NCBI GenBank assembly: GCA_900466875.1
Contig: UBNQ01000020.1
Span: 62,001 to 126,000 of the forward strand
Source: Hyphomicrobiales bacterium
GTDB taxonomy: Bacteria; Pseudomonadota; Alphaproteobacteria; Rhizobiales; Rhizobiaceae
DNA length: 64,000 nucleotides
Direction: 5' to 3'
Shown here: in pieces, positions 17,403 to 25,240 of the stretch
Layout of the letters: each line of letters starts with the position of its first letter
How positions within the stretch are numbered: the stretch's first letter is position 1
Notes under the pieces: generated by a model
Told to the model about the DNA's origin: nothing
Seen by the model: the letters and a program-made list of their open reading frames with translations, nothing else
Database searches by the model: none
Made by a program: the position numbers and the translations under genes

Positions 17403-18605
17403 ATGACTGCCCCCACCTACAAGTCCTTCGAAAAATCGCTCGCCGAATTTGAAAACATCGCTGCCGTCGTGTCCCCGATCTCGAATGAGGAACTGCAGTC
17501 CCGCATCTCGAAACTGCAGGGGCTGATGCGGGACGCGAACGTCAGGGCCGTCTATCTCGATACCTCGACCAGCCTCACCTATTTCACCGGCATGACGCTC
17601 GGCGCCAGCGAACGCCTGCATGGTGCGATCATCCCGTCTTCCGGTGCGCCGATCTATATCAGCCCGGCCTTCGAGGAACCGAAAACGGTAACCCTGATCA
17701 CGATCGAGGGCGGGATCGCCACCTGGGAAGAACATGAAGACCCGGCTTTGCTCGTCGCAAACCTGATCTGCAACTTGCCGGCAGAAGGCAAGGCGTTGGC
17801 GTTCGACCCGGCTACACCCTTCATGTTCTCAAGCCCGATCACCGCCCATATCGGAGCGAGGCTGAAGATCATCGGCGCGGACGGTCTGATCGCCCAATGC
17901 CGCCAGATCAAGTCGGCCACCGAGATCGCCATCATCCAGACCGCCATGTCCGCCAGCCTGCGCGTCCACAAGGCCGTATGGGAAGGTCTGTACGAGGGCA
18001 TCTCGACAACCGAAGTGACGGATTTCATCGCTGCCGCCCATGCCAAACTCGGCATGCGCCATGTCTTCGCCGCCGCCCAGTTCGGTGAGGCGACCGCCTA
18101 CCCGCATGGCGTGCCCTACGCGCAGACGCTCAACAATGGCGACATGGTGCTGATCGATCTCGGCGCGCATATCCATCGCTATTGCTCGGATATCACCCGC
18201 ACCTATGTCTTCGGCGAAGCGACGGAGCGCCAGCGGGAACTCTGGAATATGGAAAAGAAAGCCCATCGCGCCGCCTTCGAAGCAGCCCGATTGGGTTCAC
18301 CTTGCGAGAACGTCGATGCCGCCGCCCGCAAGGTCCTGACGGATGCCGGTTACGGACCGGACTATCAGGTTCCCGGCCTGCCGCACCGCACCGGCCACGG
18401 CCTCGGCATGGACCTGCACGAAAACCCGTTCATCGTTCGCGGCAACAAGACCCTGCTCCAGCCCGGCATGGTGTTCTCCGACGAACCGATGCTCTGCGTC
18501 TACGGCGAATGCGGCGTCCGTCTCGAAGACATCATCTACATGTCGGAGAACGGCCCGGTCTTCTTCACCGAACCGGCCCATTCGATCGACAAGCCCTTCG
18601 GCTGA
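17403..18605 (+). CDS. M24 family metallopeptidase (Xaa-Pro dipeptidase-like)
   Basis: A 400-residue pita-bread-fold enzyme. The N-terminal creatinase-like domain covers about 35-165 and the catalytic domain 175-395. The dinuclear metal ligands are visible as Asp in VLIDLGAHIHRYCSDITR (two Asp), His in HRTGHGLGMDLHE, and Glu in DEPMLCVYGECGVRLED. The family includes Xaa-Pro dipeptidase, aminopeptidase P, creatinase and ectoine hydrolase, so exact function is open. It follows the AdeC-like gene with no terminator visible and is probably co-transcribed. Confidence 0.88.
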   Translation: MTAPTYKSFEKSLAEFENIAAVVSPISNEELQSRISKLQGLMRDANVRAVYLDTSTSLTYFTGMTLGASERLHGAIIPSSGAPIYISPAFEEPKTVTLITIEGGIATWEEHEDPALLVANLICNLPAEGKALAFDPATPFMFSSPITAHIGARLKIIGADGLIAQCRQIKSATEIAIIQTAMSASLRVHKAVWEGLYEGISTTEVTDFIAAAHAKLGMRHVFAAAQFGEATAYPHGVPYAQTLNNGDMVLIDLGAHIHRYCSDITRTYVFGEATERQRELWNMEKKAHRAAFEAARLGSPCENVDAAARKVLTDAGYGPDYQVPGLPHRTGHGLGMDLHENPFIVRGNKTLLQPGMVFSDEPMLCVYGECGVRLEDIIYMSENGPVFFTEPAHSIDKPFG

Positions 18606-18611
18606 ACGCTT

Positions 18612-18825
18612 GAAGAAGGTCGCCAGCGTCGCGACTTTCAATTGGATCTCCCTCATTCCTGTGCTTGTCACAGGAATCCAGTAGCCCAAGTCCTTGGGCG
18701 GAGAGAGTCTTTTCACGGCGCAGACGCGCCGTGGCTGGATTCCTGTGACAAGCACAGGAATGAGGGTAATCGAAGCGCGGAAGACCGGAAGCGGTCGGAA
18801 GGTCGCCGCGCCAGCGACCTTCTTC
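18612..18825. repeat. Nested palindromic element between convergent genes
   Basis: Outer 12-bp arms (18612-18623, 18814-18825) enclose a perfect 32-bp inverted repeat (18650-18681 and 18735-18766). Its arms contain CCTGTG and CACAGG as a further internal palindrome. The 53-bp centre holds two small hairpins (GCCCAA/TTGGGC near 18683 and CACGGCG/CGCCGTG near 18714). It lies between the M24 gene and the OYE-family gene, so it can serve as a bidirectional terminator. The arm sequence resembles an intergenic repeat I recall from rhizobial genomes; copy number needs a genome search. Confidence 0.7.
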
Positions 18826-18851
18826 TGCAAGCTGACGCTCGCCCGTCGCGT

Positions 18852-19973
18852 TTAAGCCTTGAACAGCGACTTCAGCGTCGAGGGCTGGCTGCGGTGGTAC
18901 TGCGGCGCAGCCGAGACCTCGCCACCCAAAGCGGCAGCGGCATGCCACGGCCAGCGCGGATCGTAGAGGATCGTGCGGGCCAGACCGACGAGATCGGCAT
19001 CGCCCGTAGCAATGATTGCTTCCGCCTGCGAAGGCTCGGTGATCAACCCGACGGCAACGACCGGCATTTTCACCGCAGCCTTGACGGCACGCGCAAACGG
19101 CACCTGATAGCTCGGCGACACAGGAATTTTCTGATCGACATGCAGCCCGCCGGTCGAGACGTTGATCGCATCGCAACCGCGCTGATCCAGCGCCTTGGCA
19201 AATTCGATCGTCTCGTCGAGGTTCCAGCCGCCATCGTACCAGTCAGTTGCCGAAACACGAACCGAGACGACCTTGTCGGCCGGGAAAGCAGCTCGTACCG
19301 CATCGAACACTTCCAGCGGAAAACGCATCCGATTTTCGAGGCTGCCGCCATATTCGTCGGTCCGCTGGTTGGCGAGCGGCGAGAGGAAGGAATGCAACAG
19401 ATAGCCATGAGCCGCATGGATCTGCACGGCATCGACCCCGATGCGCGCCGCGCGAATCGCCGCGTCCACAAAGGCGTCACGAATCTCGTTCATGCGCTCG
19501 CGGGATAGCTCGGTCGGCACCGTATCGGTTGACTTGAACGGAGCCGCCGACGGTGCCTCGGTCTGCCAACCGTTGTCATGGTCGGCCGGAAGCTGCGCGC
19601 CGCCAAGCCACGGCAGGTCGGATGATGCCTTGCGTCCGGCATGGGCAAGCTGCACGGCGATCGGAATGTTCGACCACTTGCCGATGCTCTCCAGCGTCCG
19701 GCGCATCGCCTCTTCCGTTGCGTCGTCGTACAATCCGACATCCGCATAGCTGATGCGACCTTCGGGGACGACAGCCGTTGCCTCGATCGTCAGAAGACCG
19801 GCACCGGAAAGTGCCAGCTGCCCCAGATGGATGAGATGCCAGTCGGTCATGCATCCATCCACGGCGGAATAGGTGCACATCGGGGCGATGGTGATGCGGT
19901 TCTCAAGCTCGAGATTGCGGATCTTGAACGGCGTGAAAAGCTGTGGCTGAGGCATTTGGCTCACTTTCGACAT
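18852..19973 (-). CDS. NADH:flavin oxidoreductase (old yellow enzyme, YqjM-like)
   Basis: A 373-residue FMN TIM-barrel reductase. It has APMCTYS with Cys33, as in the thermophilic-like/YqjM OYE class, plus QLAHAGRKA, IHAAHGYLLHSFLSP and a phosphate-binding GLAR near the C-terminus. These enzymes reduce activated C=C bonds of enones, quinones or nitro compounds using NAD(P)H. It is divergent from an ArsR-type repressor, with three repeated operator-like boxes between them, which suggests induction by an electrophile. Confidence 0.92.
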   Translation of the reverse strand: MSKVSQMPQPQLFTPFKIRNLELENRITIAPMCTYSAVDGCMTDWHLIHLGQLALSGAGLLTIEATAVVPEGRISYADVGLYDDATEEAMRRTLESIGKWSNIPIAVQLAHAGRKASSDLPWLGGAQLPADHDNGWQTEAPSAAPFKSTDTVPTELSRERMNEIRDAFVDAAIRAARIGVDAVQIHAAHGYLLHSFLSPLANQRTDEYGGSLENRMRFPLEVFDAVRAAFPADKVVSVRVSATDWYDGGWNLDETIEFAKALDQRGCDAINVSTGGLHVDQKIPVSPSYQVPFARAVKAAVKMPVVAVGLITEPSQAEAIIATGDADLVGLARTILYDPRWPWHAAAALGGEVSAAPQYHRSQPSTLKSLFKA

Positions 19974-20071
19974 GGCAGGTTTGAAACCGCTTTCGACGAA
20001 AAAACGCCGGCGGCTTCACATTAATTCAACCGATATCCGTAGGTCCAGGAGAGGCGCTGGTATGGTTGCGG

Positions 20072-20117
20072 ACATACCTATGCCTCCAAAAGGTATGCGT
20101 CAAGACATACCTTTGCC
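20072..20117. promoter_or_regulatory. Three operator-like boxes between OYE and ArsR genes
   Basis: ACATACCTATGCC at 20072-20084 and ACATACCTTTGCC at 20105-20117 are near-identical direct copies. Between them AAAGGTATGCGTC (20089-20101) is the inverted form. The common core is AGGTATG/CATACCT. The set lies 36 bp upstream of the ArsR-type start and 98 bp upstream of the divergent OYE gene, as expected for an autoregulated divergent operator. Confidence 0.6.
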
Positions 20118-20152
20118 TTGCATTCGGATGCTGATTTTCATAGATTTGTCCT

Positions 20153-20512
20153 ATGCCAGACCTGCTTCCTCAGCCCGCGCGAGACGAGATCGACCTCAGC
20201 GCCGTCTTCTCGACGCTGTCCGACCCGCTTCGCCGCACCGCAATCGCCATTCTGGCGACGCTGCCGGACTGCACGGAACGCAATTGCGCCTCCTTCGGCT
20301 TTCCGGTGGCCAAGGCCTCGCTGACCCACCATTTCAAGATCTTACGCGAAGCCGGCCTGATCAGCCAGATCGATTACGGAAACCGCCGCGCCTCCTCGCT
20401 TCGCCGAGAAGACATCGATGCACGCTTTCCCGGTCTTCTCGCCATGCTGGTGAAGGAGCTTGAGCAGGATGGCGGCGCCGAAAAGGCAGTCACTGCCGCC
20501 GGAAAACGCTGA
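20153..20512 (+). CDS. ArsR-family helix-turn-helix transcriptional regulator
   Basis: A 119-residue winged-helix protein. VFSTLSDPLRRTAIAILATL at about 18-37 is the typical ArsR N-terminal helix pair, and PVAKASLTHHFKILREAGLI is the recognition helix region. It lacks the CVC metal box of SmtB/ArsR, so it probably senses something other than As/Cd. It is divergent from the OYE gene and is the obvious binder of the three boxes in between. Confidence 0.85.
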   Translation: MPDLLPQPARDEIDLSAVFSTLSDPLRRTAIAILATLPDCTERNCASFGFPVAKASLTHHFKILREAGLISQIDYGNRRASSLRREDIDARFPGLLAMLVKELEQDGGAEKAVTAAGKR

Positions 20513-20634
20513 TTTCGACCCGATCGGGAGCCGGCTAACGACTGGAAGTAGTAAGGCGCTGGCATGGGTTGGATTCGCCCTTCCAAGGAGGGCTTCCCCC
20601 GCAGGATCTGTTTACCGAGTCCTTGAACGACAAC

Positions 20635-20663
20635 GGCCCGGGAAGGTTTTGCCTTCCCGGGCC
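20635..20663 (-). terminator. Stem-loop downstream of acnB
   Basis: Perfect 12-bp GC-rich arms (20635-20646 and 20652-20663) with a 5-base loop, 29 bp beyond the acnB stop. On the minus strand it is followed by the weakly T-rich GTTGTCGTT. It is also the likely end for the convergent ArsR transcript. Confidence 0.65.
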
Positions 20664-20691
20664 GCAGCGTATCAGGCCTTGAGCCCAAGTC

Positions 20692-23481
20692 TTAGTAGTG
20701 GACCGACAGGCTGTCGATCGGCGTCGTCTTCGGCGGCGCGAACTTCGTCAGGTTGATGCCTTCAACCGCGACGCGGTATTCCTCGATGCTCGGCGTACGG
20801 CCGAGGATCGCCGACAGCACAACCAGCGGCGTGGAGGCGAGCAGCGACTCACCCTTCTTCTCCGAGGTGTCTTCAACGACGCGGCCCTGGAACAGACGGG
20901 TCGAGGTAGCAAGAACCGTGTCACCCTTTTCAGCCTTTTCCTGGTTGCCCATGCAAAGGTTGCAGCCCGGGCGCTCGAGATAGAGAATGTTCTCGTATTC
21001 GGTGCGGTTGGACGTCTTCGGCTTCAGGTCGTCGAACTCGAAGCCCGAATACTTCTGCAGGATTTCCCAGTCACCTTCGGCCTTCAGCTCGTCGATGATG
21101 TTGTAGGTCGGTGCGGCAACGACGAGCGGTGCCTTGAATTCGACCTTGCCTTCAGCCTTTTCGAGGTTCTTCAGCATCTGGGCGACGATCTTGATATCGC
21201 CCTTGTGAACCATGCAGGAACCGACGAAGCCGAGGTCCACCTTCTTGGTGCCGCCGTAATAGGAAACCGGGCGGATCGTGTCGTGGGTGTAGCGGCGCGA
21301 AACGTCGGCATTGTTGACGTCCGGGTCGGCGATCATCGGCTCGTTGATCAGGTCCAGATCGACGACGACTTCGGCGAAGTATTTTGCGTTATCGTCCGGC
21401 TTCAGCGCCGGCTTTTCGCCCGAGCGGATCTCGGCAATGCGGGAATCCGCCTTGTCGATCAGGCCCTGCAGCGTCTGGGCTGCATTGTCCATGCCCTTGT
21501 TGATCATGATCTGGATACGCGACTTGGCGATTTCGAGGCTCTCGATCAGCGTCTCGTCTTCCGAGATACAGATCGACGCCTTGGCCTTCATCTCGGCCGT
21601 CCAGTCGGTAAACGTGAAGGCCTGGTCGGCGAGAAGCGTGCCGATATGGACTTCGATGATGCGGCCCTGGAAGACGTTGTCACCATGCTGCTTGAGCATC
21701 TGCGCCTGGGTGGCATGCACCACGTCGCGGAAATCCATGTAAGGCTGCATCGTGCCCTTGAAGGTCACCTTGACCGACTGCGGGATCGGCATGGTCGCTT
21801 CGCCGGTGGCAAGCGCCAGTGCAACGGTGCCCGAATCCGCACCGAAAGCGACGCCCTTGGACATGCGGGTATGGCTGTCGCCGCCGATGATGATCGCCCA
21901 GTCGTCCACAGTGATGTCGTTCAGGACCTTATGGATGACGTCGGTCATCGAATGATAGACGCCCTTCGGGTCACGCGCGGTGATGACGCCGAAATTGTTC
22001 ATGAAGGACATCAGCTTGGGAATGTTGACCTGAGCCTTCTTGTCCCAGACGGATGCCGTGTGGCAACCCGACTGATAGGCGCCATCGACCAGCGGCGAAA
22101 TGACGGTTGCCGCCATCGCTTCCAGTTCCTGCGCCGTCATCAGGCCGGTCGTATCCTGCGAGCCGACGATGTTGACCGTGACGCGAACGTCAGAACCGGC
22201 ATGCAGAACCTTGCCCGGCGTCACGCCGACGGCATTGCGGTTGAAGATCTTCTCGACCGCGGTCAGGCCCTGGCCTTCGACCGAGAGTTCCTTGTTCGGA
22301 GCAAAGACCGGGGTAGCCTCGACGCCCAGCGTCTGGGCCGCAAACGTCTGCAGCTTCTTGCCGAAGACGATGGCGTAGGACGAACCCGCCTTCATGAACT
22401 CCATCTTCTGCGGCGTAAACGCGGCCGCGACGTCGACCAGCTCTTCGCCGGTCTCGTCACAGAGCTTCTTGTTCTTGGCGTCGATCTTCAGAACCGTGCC
22501 GGTCGCGACCGAATATTTCTGCTCGAGGATCGGGTTGCCTTCGTTGTTGAGGATCGGCTTGCCGTTCTCGTCGAGCTTCTTGACCCAGTTCTTCAGGTTG
22601 ACGCCGATACCGCCCGTCACGTCGACCGTGGTCGCGAAGATCGGCGAAATGCCGTTGGTGCCGGCAACGACTGGCGCGAAGTTGACGAAGGGCACGTAGG
22701 GGCTGGACTGCTTGCCGGTCCACAGCGCGACGTTGTTGACGCCGGACATGCGCGACGAGCCGACGCCCATCGTGCCCTTTTCGGCAATCATCATCACCCG
22801 CTTGTCGGGATGCTGCTTCTGAAGCGCGACGATTTCAGCCTGCGCTTCCGGCGTGATCATACACTGACCATGCAGTTCGCGGTCGGAGCGCGAATGCGCC
22901 TGGTTACCCGGCGACAGAAGGTCGGTCGAGATATCGCCTTCGGCGGCGATGAAGGTCACGACCTTGATCTCGTCCTCGACATCGGGAAGCTTGGTGAAGA
23001 ACTCGGCCTTGGCGTAGCTTTCCAGAACTTCCTTGGCGATGGCGTTGCCGGCCTTGTAGGCATCGCGCAGGCGGAACATGTCGGCGTCATAAAGGAAGAC
23101 CTGCGTCTTCAGAACTTCGCCCGCCTGTTTGGCAATTTCCGCGTCATTGCCGAGCGTGATGTCGAGCAGCACTCCGATCGAAGGGCCGCCTTTCATATGC
23201 GACAGCAGTTCGAGAGCAAAGGTCGGCGTGATCTCAGGGACGAGTGTTTCGCCCAGGATGATCTGCTTCAGGAAGGCCGCCTTGATACCCGCGGCGCTCG
23301 TGGTGCCGGGCAGGGTGTTGTAAATGAAGAACTTCAGGGCGTCTTTCCGGTGTTCGTTTCCGGTATCCCTGATCAGGGTGATGATTTCTGCGACGAGCGC
23401 GCCATCATCGATCGGCTTGGGGGCAAGCCCTTGAGTTTCTCTGCTTTTAATTTCAGCCAGGTAATCGGAATACAGGTTCAT
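20692..23481 (-). CDS. acnB: Bifunctional aconitate hydratase 2 / 2-methylisocitrate dehydratase
   Basis: A protein of about 929 residues in the AcnB architecture: an N-terminal HEAT-like domain (about 1-160), a swivel domain (about 165-375) and the [4Fe-4S] catalytic domains. The cluster motif GCNLCMGN is near residue 770. It interconverts citrate and isocitrate in the TCA cycle and can hydrate 2-methyl-cis-aconitate. A GTG at 23484 precedes the ATG at 23481. It is a single transcription unit ended by a strong hairpin. AcnB rather than AcnA is somewhat unexpected in this family, since rhizobial aconitases are usually described as AcnA-type. Confidence 0.95.
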   Translation of the reverse strand: MNLYSDYLAEIKSRETQGLAPKPIDDGALVAEIITLIRDTGNEHRKDALKFFIYNTLPGTTSAAGIKAAFLKQIILGETLVPEITPTFALELLSHMKGGPSIGVLLDITLGNDAEIAKQAGEVLKTQVFLYDADMFRLRDAYKAGNAIAKEVLESYAKAEFFTKLPDVEDEIKVVTFIAAEGDISTDLLSPGNQAHSRSDRELHGQCMITPEAQAEIVALQKQHPDKRVMMIAEKGTMGVGSSRMSGVNNVALWTGKQSSPYVPFVNFAPVVAGTNGISPIFATTVDVTGGIGVNLKNWVKKLDENGKPILNNEGNPILEQKYSVATGTVLKIDAKNKKLCDETGEELVDVAAAFTPQKMEFMKAGSSYAIVFGKKLQTFAAQTLGVEATPVFAPNKELSVEGQGLTAVEKIFNRNAVGVTPGKVLHAGSDVRVTVNIVGSQDTTGLMTAQELEAMAATVISPLVDGAYQSGCHTASVWDKKAQVNIPKLMSFMNNFGVITARDPKGVYHSMTDVIHKVLNDITVDDWAIIIGGDSHTRMSKGVAFGADSGTVALALATGEATMPIPQSVKVTFKGTMQPYMDFRDVVHATQAQMLKQHGDNVFQGRIIEVHIGTLLADQAFTFTDWTAEMKAKASICISEDETLIESLEIAKSRIQIMINKGMDNAAQTLQGLIDKADSRIAEIRSGEKPALKPDDNAKYFAEVVVDLDLINEPMIADPDVNNADVSRRYTHDTIRPVSYYGGTKKVDLGFVGSCMVHKGDIKIVAQMLKNLEKAEGKVEFKAPLVVAAPTYNIIDELKAEGDWEILQKYSGFEFDDLKPKTSNRTEYENILYLERPGCNLCMGNQEKAEKGDTVLATSTRLFQGRVVEDTSEKKGESLLASTPLVVLSAILGRTPSIEEYRVAVEGINLTKFAPPKTTPIDSLSVHY

Positions 23482-23774
23482 CACAGTCCCAACGTCATTA
23501 GCTTTTGGCGCTGAAACGCAGCGCCACCGAACGATTTATGCGGCCCGAGGCCTTCGGATTTGGAGTACGTCAACCGAGCCCGTGTGACAAGATACCGCAT
23601 TCCGGTAAATGTAGTCCTTCGGCGTCAGTCTTGCCCGGTCAACAACGGCCGGGCGCATTCTTAGCGGACCCGATTTGCGGAAGCCATAGGTTTCGGCCGG
23701 TTCAGCGTTGCGAAAGGGTCGGGAACGCGACGAGCCGGCAACACGCGCCGCGGCTGTTGGCGTAGCGCCTGCCC

Positions 23775-24551
23775 TCAGCGGTCGAACATGTCCTGCCATT
23801 GCTTTTCACCAACCATGCAATCGCTTTTGACCGGCTTGTCGGCAATACGGCGAATGAGCGGCCGGGGTTCGATCCCGCTGACTTCCATGACCAGCTTGCG
23901 GCGGACAGCGACGCCGAAATCGTCAATGTCATGCACCGGCAGAACGAACGAGCCCGGCCCGCCCGCAACGCAGTCGCTGTAGTATTGGTCGAGCCCGCCC
24001 GGCGTTCCCGAAGGCCTGAGCATGATCGCCAGACCATTGATGACGATACCCGCCTCGACAGCCTTGTCGCGTGCCGGCGTAACCGGATTGCCCGAATTGT
24101 TCGGCCCGTCACCCGAGACATCGATCACCTGGCGAAAACCATGGTAGGAATTGGAGACCAGCATGGTCGCGCCCTGAACGATTGCCGCCGAGATCGATGT
24201 TCGGCGCTGCATCTCGATCGGTCGTGCCTCGACCTTGTTGGCAAAGGCGATCGCATCCTCTTCGTTCTCGATGACCTGCCAGTCGATCACCGAGCCCTGC
24301 ACCACACCGCCCGCCCATTCGAAATAGCTGATGGCGATGCGCCCCGTCAGCCCGTTCTTCACCGCGTCGATGAATTCCTTGTGCTTGAGGGCGGAGACAT
24401 ATCCTTCCCGCTGGATACGGGCTTCTTCCGTGTCCATGGATCGGGACGTGTCGACCGCAAGCACGAGTTCGACATCCACTTCCTGCCCGCCTTGCACGAT
24501 TGCCGCATTGGTCGCGGACAGGGACATTAACATTGCAAGTGTCGTGAGCAT
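23775..24551 (-). CDS. DUF1194 / von Willebrand factor A domain protein
   Basis: About 258 residues from the chosen ATG at 24551, which begins a signal peptide MLTTLAMLMSLSATNA. The frame extends upstream to 24593. The mature part is a VWA fold with a MIDAS motif VDTSRSM (DxSxS) and later DVSGDGPNNSG. The DUF1194 family is widespread in alphaproteobacteria; molecular role unknown, probably periplasmic protein binding dependent on a divalent metal. It stands alone; no MoxR ATPase or partner VWA gene is adjacent. Confidence 0.85.
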   Translation of the reverse strand: MLTTLAMLMSLSATNAAIVQGGQEVDVELVLAVDTSRSMDTEEARIQREGYVSALKHKEFIDAVKNGLTGRIAISYFEWAGGVVQGSVIDWQVIENEEDAIAFANKVEARPIEMQRRTSISAAIVQGATMLVSNSYHGFRQVIDVSGDGPNNSGNPVTPARDKAVEAGIVINGLAIMLRPSGTPGGLDQYYSDCVAGGPGSFVLPVHDIDDFGVAVRRKLVMEVSGIEPRPLIRRIADKPVKSDCMVGEKQWQDMFDR

Positions 24552-24661
24552 GGCAATCCATTCACTGCAGTGTCGAATGCCGGACTGTAACACAGGATAT
24601 CGTCGGAGCTATCCCCTCTACTCGAGCGGACACCTCTCAAAACTCAAATTTCAGTGATGCC

Positions 24662-24904
24662 TTATTCAGCAGCCGTCGGATAAGGGCCATCCTTCATCGC
24701 CTCGATCAGGCATTCCATGATCGCCGCGCGAAGGGCATAAGTATTGGCGCTTGTCTGTTTCCGGTCCAGGCTTTGAGCGGCCTCGACGAGCCGCATGCCC
24801 TGATGCACCACGATCTGGTGCGCGCGATTCATGGCCCAGTGCTCAATTGAACTGCCATGATCGAGTACATGACTGTGTGCGTTCAATGTAACCTCGCTAA
24901 TCAT
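24662..24904 (-). CDS. Hypothetical protein, 80 residues
   Basis: Small open frame with a plausible but weak start; no clear Shine-Dalgarno precedes the ATG at 24904. The product is mostly helical and charged (NRAHQIVVHQGMRLVEAAQ, ANTYALRAAIMECLIEAMKD), with no membrane or signal segment. I recognise no family. It reads in the same direction as the VWA gene, 111 bp upstream of it. It could be a genuine small rhizobial protein or chance. Confidence 0.4.
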   Translation of the reverse strand: MISEVTLNAHSHVLDHGSSIEHWAMNRAHQIVVHQGMRLVEAAQSLDRKQTSANTYALRAAIMECLIEAMKDGPYPTAAE

Positions 24905-25240
24905 CAGCGTTACTGCGAATCATCTCGCAAGGCCGATGCTAATACAGGTTCATGTTCCCGTGAATCCTCAACGCTTCACAGTATTGGCAAAAATCAAGAA
25001 AAAACCGAGTATTTTCAAAGGTGCCAAGTTTTCATTGGTAAAAACCTAGCCCCGAAACCGGAAAATGATCCCATTTGTCAATACGTTTCTCAATCAGAAC
25101 AGGTATTTCCTCGCACGACGCTCGGCATCCTCGATTTTCTGCTTGAAGCCACATTCCGATCACGGACCTACCGATAGAAAACTCTGATTTCAGTCACCCA
25201 TTCTTCGGCATCCCTCCCTATAAACAAGCAAAGCGGCAGT
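24905..25240. other. Intergenic region without recognised gene
   Basis: About 336 bases, noticeably more AT-rich than the neighbouring coding DNA, between the small hypothetical gene and the end of the carnitine dehydrogenase gene. Only a short plus-strand frame without family resemblance crosses it. No hairpin with long arms or tRNA was seen. Confidence 0.4.

Noticed and set aside
15594-17735. 713-codon open frame antisense to the AdeC-like gene and part of the M24 gene
   Set aside because: It spans two real genes in the other direction and encodes low-complexity, domain-free sequence.
20698-23514. Long open frame (938 codons) on the plus strand antisense to acnB
   Set aside because: It mirrors acnB exactly; high GC and codon bias keep the opposite strand open. 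The product is Arg/Asp/His-rich with no domain, while acnB matches its family along its whole length.
23633-23654. GCCCGG...CCGGGC stem upstream of acnB
   Set aside because: Six-base GC arms are common by chance at this base composition, and no T-tract follows on either strand.
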